Source: Corynebacterium sp. HMSC074A01
GTDB taxonomy: Bacteria > Actinomycetota > Actinomycetes > Mycobacteriales > Mycobacteriaceae
Length of the DNA stretch: 64,000 nt
Assembly (NCBI RefSeq): GCF_001831515.1
Contig: NZ_KV825618.1
Location: forward strand, 70,272-134,271
Direction: 5' to 3'
Made by a program: the position numbers and the translations under genes. Positions 60,482 through 64,000 of the stretch are shown here, piece by piece (the first letter of the stretch is position 1; each line of letters begins with the position of its first letter). Under the pieces are notes generated by a model. The model made no database searches, had not been told where the DNA came from, and worked only from the letters and a program-made list of their open reading frames with translations.

Positions 60482-61027
60482 ATGTCACACCGTTCGCAGT
60501 TCATCGCCGTATTTTTGGCCGCCACCTCCGTTTTCGCGCTGTCCGGCTGCGTCAGCGGCAAGGAGAGCGAGGAGGCCCAGGAAGAGGAGATTGAGATCAC
60601 CACGCCGACCGGCGCGCCTGCCCCGGAGTTCAAGGCGGAGGAGGTCGACCCGCTGGTCACCGACAAGCTCAACGGCGACCGCGTCGAGGACCCGGCGATG
60701 GACCTCTCCTACAAGTGGCAGGGCACCAGCTACGAGCCCAACGGCGGCACCGTCGTGGTGGTCGCGGTGACCAACGAGAGTGACGTGCCGATGCCCGCCG
60801 ACACGCTCACCCCGCAGCTGCGCTACAACGCGGGTGGGGCCTCGATGCAGACTGCGGACCCGAAGAGCGCGGAAAACGCGGATGTGGACATCATCGGCGT
60901 GGACCTGCCGCTCGGACCTGGCGCGACCACGAACGCGAAGTATGCCTTCGACGTGTCCACGGGCAACCTGTGGGACGCCGAGTTCACCATTGGTAACGTG
61001 ACGTTTAAAGGGAATCTGAATACCTAA
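60482..61027 (+). CDS. Lipoprotein of unknown function
   Basis: 181 aa with signal peptide and lipobox (LSGC, Cys22), so anchored on the outer face of the membrane. After an acidic linker comes a beta-rich domain (SYKWQGTSYEPNGGTVVVVAVTNES, LPLGPGATTNAKYAF) that resembles immunoglobulin-like DUF4352-type domains, by impression only. Possible -10 TACAGT at 60427-60432, Shine-Dalgarno AAAGAGG. The stop overlaps the idi start (TAATG), so the two are coupled. Confidence 0.8.
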   Translation: MSHRSQFIAVFLAATSVFALSGCVSGKESEEAQEEEIEITTPTGAPAPEFKAEEVDPLVTDKLNGDRVEDPAMDLSYKWQGTSYEPNGGTVVVVAVTNESDVPMPADTLTPQLRYNAGGASMQTADPKSAENADVDIIGVDLPLGPGATTNAKYAFDVSTGNLWDAEFTIGNVTFKGNLNT

Positions 61028-61560
61028 TGCGAGAGCAAGTAGTGCTTATCGACGCCACGGGGACCCCCATCGGCGCCGCCGACAAAACCGACGTACATAC
61101 CGACTCCACTCCGCTGCACCTGGCGTTTTCCTGCTGGCTGCTGGATGCGGACGGCCGCCTGCTGCTCACGCGCCGCGCACTCGGCAAGCTGACCTGGCCC
61201 GGCGTGTGGACGAACTCGTTTTGCGGCCACCCGGCCCCGGGCGAGGCAGCTGTGGACGCGGTGCGCCGCCGCGCCGCCGAGGAGCTCGGCATGCCGGCAA
61301 TCGACGCGATCACCGAGGTGCTGCCCGACTTCCGCTACCGCGCCGTGGACTCTTCCGGCGTGGTGGAAAACGAGGTCTGCCCGGTCTTTACCGCGCGGAT
61401 GTCGCCGGGCGTGGAGCTCGACCCCAACCCGGACGAGGTGGATTCCTGGGCGTGGGTGGCCCCACAGGACGTGATCCGTGCCGCGGAGGCGACGCCGTTC
61501 GCGTTCTCGCCGTGGCTAGTCGAGGAGCTCGCCGACGAGCGCTTGCGCAACGCGCTTTAA
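61027..61560 (+). CDS. idi: Isopentenyl-diphosphate delta-isomerase, type 1
   Basis: Nudix-fold enzyme converting IPP to DMAPP for isoprenoid synthesis (menaquinone, carotenoids, decaprenyl phosphate). 177 aa. Catalytic Cys66 in SFCGHP and the Glu-containing VENEVCPVF are present; RRRAAEELG is the Nudix helix. ATG overlaps the lipoprotein stop by one base. The 3' end overlaps the convergent carboxylesterase gene by 4 bp. Confidence 0.95.
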   Translation: MREQVVLIDATGTPIGAADKTDVHTDSTPLHLAFSCWLLDADGRLLLTRRALGKLTWPGVWTNSFCGHPAPGEAAVDAVRRRAAEELGMPAIDAITEVLPDFRYRAVDSSGVVENEVCPVFTARMSPGVELDPNPDEVDSWAWVAPQDVIRAAEATPFAFSPWLVEELADERLRNAL

Positions 61561-62828
61561 TCTACCGGTGCGAACACGCCGCGTAGGTAGCCGAGCGGGT
61601 CGGTGACTTCTTCCGCGCCCGTGCCGTCGAGGCGCACGCGCATGACGGCGCGGCCCTCCGCATAGGCGCGCCAGCCGACCTCGCTGGTGCGCGCAAAGCG
61701 GGTCAGCCACGCGTTGAGGCCCGTGCCGATTGTGAACGCTGGCGTGAGCTCTTTGGAGTGGTACGCGGGGCGGTTCTCGGTGGGGTAGAGCTCTGCCTGC
61801 CACAGCGCGCCGGGCGCGCCCTCGGCGATGTCGTCAACCCAGCGCCTGCACATTGCGTCCGAGATGAGCCGGCCGCCGACGGCGCGCGGGTCCATCGTGG
61901 CCGCGTGCTCGAGGTATTCGCGCGCCTTCCCCTTGGCCACCCCCATGTGCCGCGCCATGACGCGTGCGGCTGGCTTGCCCACTTTGGCGCGGTCGAAGGG
62001 CCTGCCGGTGGGCATGAATTCATCGCGGGTGGAGGTGACCACCAGTGGGACGTCGGCGAGCGCGCCCGCATCAAACGGGTAGGGGCCGAGCGCGATGTCG
62101 GTGAGGTACTGGGTGCGGAAGCGGCCGTAGGCGCGCGTGAGTCGCTTCGGGTTCCGTGCGGCCAGCGCGTTGAGCTCGCCGCGCAAAAGGGGCGTGCCGA
62201 GCGCGCCGCGCGCCGCCCACTTGCGGGAAGCGAAGCTGCGGCGCGGGAAGACTGGGGAGGCCGCCACCGCGCGGCGGAACTCTCCTTTGAAGTGGTCTCG
62301 GCGTGCAAGCCAGAGCGTGATGTCGGCGCCGGCGCTGTGGCCGACGAGCGTCACATTGGTGGGGTCGCCGCCGAAGGCCTCGATGTTGCGCTGGATCCAC
62401 GTGAGCGCCGTCGCGCAATCCTGCACGGCGCGGTATTCGTACGAAGCATCGTCGGCAAACGGCAGCATGCCGGGGAACTTCAGCCGGTAGCCGACGCGCA
62501 CGTGCACGAAACCCTCGCGGGCAAAGCCTTCTGCGTTGCTGTAGGTATCGGTGTGGCTGCCCTCCTCGAAGCGCCCGCCGTGGATGTAGACGAGAACCGG
62601 CAGGTCGTCGTTTCTGCGCGCGCCTTCCGGGGTAGCGATGGAAAGCCGGTTGGTGCCGTGTTCCGGGGAGGTGGCGTCGATAAGCAAGCCCATCGGCGAG
62701 GGCTCGGGCGCGTCGAACGGAGCCGGAACATGTGCGTACGGGATGGAGTGGAAGCTGCGCACCTGCCCGTCGCTGGTGCCGACGATCGCGCCGGCGGGGC
62801 AAGTGACTTGGGTTTCGCGCGTAGCCAT
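61557..62828 (-). CDS. Type-B carboxylesterase
   Basis: 423 aa, cytosolic (no signal peptide). N-terminal AIVGTSDGQVRSFHSIPYA and VYIHGGRFEEGS (oxyanion hole), nucleophile GHSAG. Shorter than many type-B esterases. The substrate is unknown. ATG 62828 is six bases after minus-strand TAAGAT (62835-62840), so its mRNA is likely leaderless; the divergent M3 gene starts from a mirror-image -10. Confidence 0.88.
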   Translation of the reverse strand: MATRETQVTCPAGAIVGTSDGQVRSFHSIPYAHVPAPFDAPEPSPMGLLIDATSPEHGTNRLSIATPEGARRNDDLPVLVYIHGGRFEEGSHTDTYSNAEGFAREGFVHVRVGYRLKFPGMLPFADDASYEYRAVQDCATALTWIQRNIEAFGGDPTNVTLVGHSAGADITLWLARRDHFKGEFRRAVAASPVFPRRSFASRKWAARGALGTPLLRGELNALAARNPKRLTRAYGRFRTQYLTDIALGPYPFDAGALADVPLVVTSTRDEFMPTGRPFDRAKVGKPAARVMARHMGVAKGKAREYLEHAATMDPRAVGGRLISDAMCRRWVDDIAEGAPGALWQAELYPTENRPAYHSKELTPAFTIGTGLNAWLTRFARTSEVGWRAYAEGRAVMRVRLDGTGAEEVTDPLGYLRGVFAPVD

Positions 62829-62834
62829 GCCGCA

Positions 62835-62852
62835 ATCTTAAACGCCTAAGAT
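62835..62852. promoter_or_regulatory. Symmetric divergent -10 pair (bidirectional promoter)
   Basis: ATCTTA-N6-TAAGAT: read outwards, each arm is TAAGAT, one 6 bases before the carboxylesterase ATG (minus strand) and one 7 bases before the M3 peptidase ATG (plus strand). Both genes would be leaderless from a 31-bp intergenic region. Confidence 0.5.
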
Positions 62853-62859
62853 GGCCGCC

Positions 62860-64000
62860 ATGACCAATCCACTGCTTGCACCATCGACGTTGCCGTACCA
62901 ACTGCCCGACTTCGACGCCATCGAACTGGCCCACGTCGAGCCGGCGTTTGATCAGGCGCTCGCCCGCCACGAGGCGGAGATCGCCGCGATCTGCGCGGAA
63001 GCGACCCCAACGTGGGAAAACACCGTCGAGGCCTTCGAGCTGGCCGGCGCGGACGTAGAGCGCGTGGCTGCCTGGTTCTTCAACCTGCAGGGCACCGACG
63101 CCACCGCCGAGTTCGACGCCGTGGCCGATCGCATCGTGCCGCAACTAACCGCGCACACCGACGCGATCTACCAAAACGCCGAGCTCTACCACCGGCTGCG
63201 CGCCGTCGAGGTGCCCGCGGACGAGGAGTCGCAGCGCCTCCACGACCTGCTTCTGCGCCGCTTTACCCGCCGCGGCGCGGACCTCGACGCTGCAGGCCAG
63301 GCGCGGTTGCGCGAGATCAACGAGCGGCTTGCCAAACTCTCCGAGCACTTCGGCCGCAACCTGCTCGCCGACACCAAGCGACTCGCTGTCCGCTTCACCC
63401 GCGAGGAACTGGCGGGCGCAAGCGAGGACCAGCTCGCCGCGTTTGCCGACGGCGACAGCTACCTCGTCCCCATCGAACTGCCCTCGACCCAGTCGCTGCA
63501 GGCCGACCTCAGCGATCCCGCCGCCCGCCGCGCGCTTTTCGACGCCTCCCTTAAACGCGGCACCGAATCCAACGCCCCACTCGTGCGCGAGGCGGTCGCG
63601 CTGCGCCAGGAGCGCGCGCAACTGCTCGGCTTTGCCACGCACGCCGACTACGTCATCGCGGAGGAGACCGCGGGCAACGCGGACGCGGCACGCGCGCTGA
63701 TCGCGGACCTCGCGCCGGCTGCGGCGGCGAACGCGGCCGCCGAGCGCAAGCTCGACGGTGAGCTCGCGATCTCGCGCGGGGCAGACCTCGGCGAGGACGG
63801 TCTCGACGGTGCCGACTGGCCGTACTGGTCCGCACAGCGCCGAGCCGAGGAGCTCGACGTCGACGAGGCGGAGCTGCGCAAGTACTTCCCGCTGCGACAG
63901 GTGCTCGAGGACGGCGTGTTTTACGCGGCGCACCTGCTCTACGGCATCACCGTGACCCTCCGCGAAGACCTGCGCGCCTACCGCGACGACGTACAGGTGT
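62860..64000 (+). CDS. M3-family metallopeptidase (oligopeptidase A / Dcp type), N-terminal part
   Basis: Cytosolic zinc peptidase that degrades short peptides. 380 residues are present before the window ends, all N-terminal to the expected HEXXH motif, so the active site is not visible. NPLLAPSTLPYQLPDFDAI and ERLAKLSEHFGRNLLADTK fit the M3 N-terminal helical domain. ATG 62860 is chosen because TAAGAT lies seven bases upstream; an ATG at 62851 falls inside that -10. Divergent from the carboxylesterase gene. Confidence 0.9.
   Translation, partial: MTNPLLAPSTLPYQLPDFDAIELAHVEPAFDQALARHEAEIAAICAEATPTWENTVEAFELAGADVERVAAWFFNLQGTDATAEFDAVADRIVPQLTAHTDAIYQNAELYHRLRAVEVPADEESQRLHDLLLRRFTRRGADLDAAGQARLREINERLAKLSEHFGRNLLADTKRLAVRFTREELAGASEDQLAAFADGDSYLVPIELPSTQSLQADLSDPAARRALFDASLKRGTESNAPLVREAVALRQERAQLLGFATHADYVIAEETAGNADAARALIADLAPAAAANAAAERKLDGELAISRGADLGEDGLDGADWPYWSAQRRAEELDVDEAELRKYFPLRQVLEDGVFYAAHLLYGITVTLREDLRAYRDDVQV

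Overview
The window is a contiguous stretch of a high-GC actinobacterial chromosome, almost certainly a Corynebacterium. The order tig-clpP1-clpP2 ... clpX ... valS-folC ... ndk ... rne-rplU-rpmA ... obg-proB-(2-hydroxyacid dehydrogenase)-proA ... nadD-rsfS-phosphatase-degV-comEA-comEC-holA ... rpsT ... lepA is the conserved Mycobacteriales core cluster. The dehydrogenase between proB and proA and the aecD/brnQ/luciferase-like neighbourhood are Corynebacterium arrangements (recalled, not searched). Genus-level assignment is inference from synteny and protein character; no rRNA gene is present. No tRNA, CRISPR array, intact insertion sequence or prophage was recognised, and no gap between genes exceeds about 270 bp.

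Layout. 1-5.1 kb: proteostasis (trigger factor end, ClpP1/ClpP2, ClpX), with a ClgR-like box before clpP1, plus a lipoprotein and an enol-lactonase-like hydrolase. 5.1-15.1 kb: TetR/mdh divergent pair, valS, folC, a RimK-type ATP-grasp ligase lodged between folC and the DUF4233 gene, an acyl-CoA synthetase on the opposite strand, and ndk. 15.2-24.7 kb: a solo TetR gene, RNase E with an IF2_N-like start, a structured rplU leader, rplU-rpmA, then an accessory insert between rpmA and obg. The insert holds a truncated HNH-family gene and a 1098-aa protein made of two beta-helix modules and two CbxX-type AAA+ ATPase domains. 24.8-37.9 kb: obg, proline synthesis, cutinase-like esterase, NAD synthesis, ribosome silencing, competence-type genes, DNA polymerase III delta, ankyrin protein, LysE exporter. 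37.9-45.7 kb: CE1 esterase, rpsT, orphan PemK/MazF protein, lepA, two CPBP protease genes (one fused in frame to a hexose-phosphate mutarotase), S33 hydrolase, 45-aa ORF. 45.7-60.4 kb, mostly minus strand: a peptide-type ABC importer whose operon ends in ribokinase, GntR regulator, flavin monooxygenase, brnQ, maltokinase, trehalose synthase, aecD, and an ABC exporter. 60.5-64 kb: lipoprotein-idi, carboxylesterase, and the start of an M3 metallopeptidase.

How the parts work together. ClpX with ClpP1P2 forms the ATP-dependent protease; trigger factor handles nascent chains. ValS, Ndk, RNase E, L21/L27, Obg, RsfS, S20 and LepA are translation or ribosome-assembly functions. ProB/ProA make glutamate semialdehyde for proline. 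TreS and maltokinase would turn trehalose into maltose 1-phosphate.

The strongest candidates for something new are the double beta-helix/double CbxX protein and its insertion site, the rplU leader RNA, the CPBP-mutarotase fusion, and the RimK-like ligase beside folC. A recurring regulatory pattern is a TANNNT -10 hexamer 6-9 nt before the start codon, which predicts leaderless mRNAs; in three cases the hexamer begins with the previous gene's stop codon.
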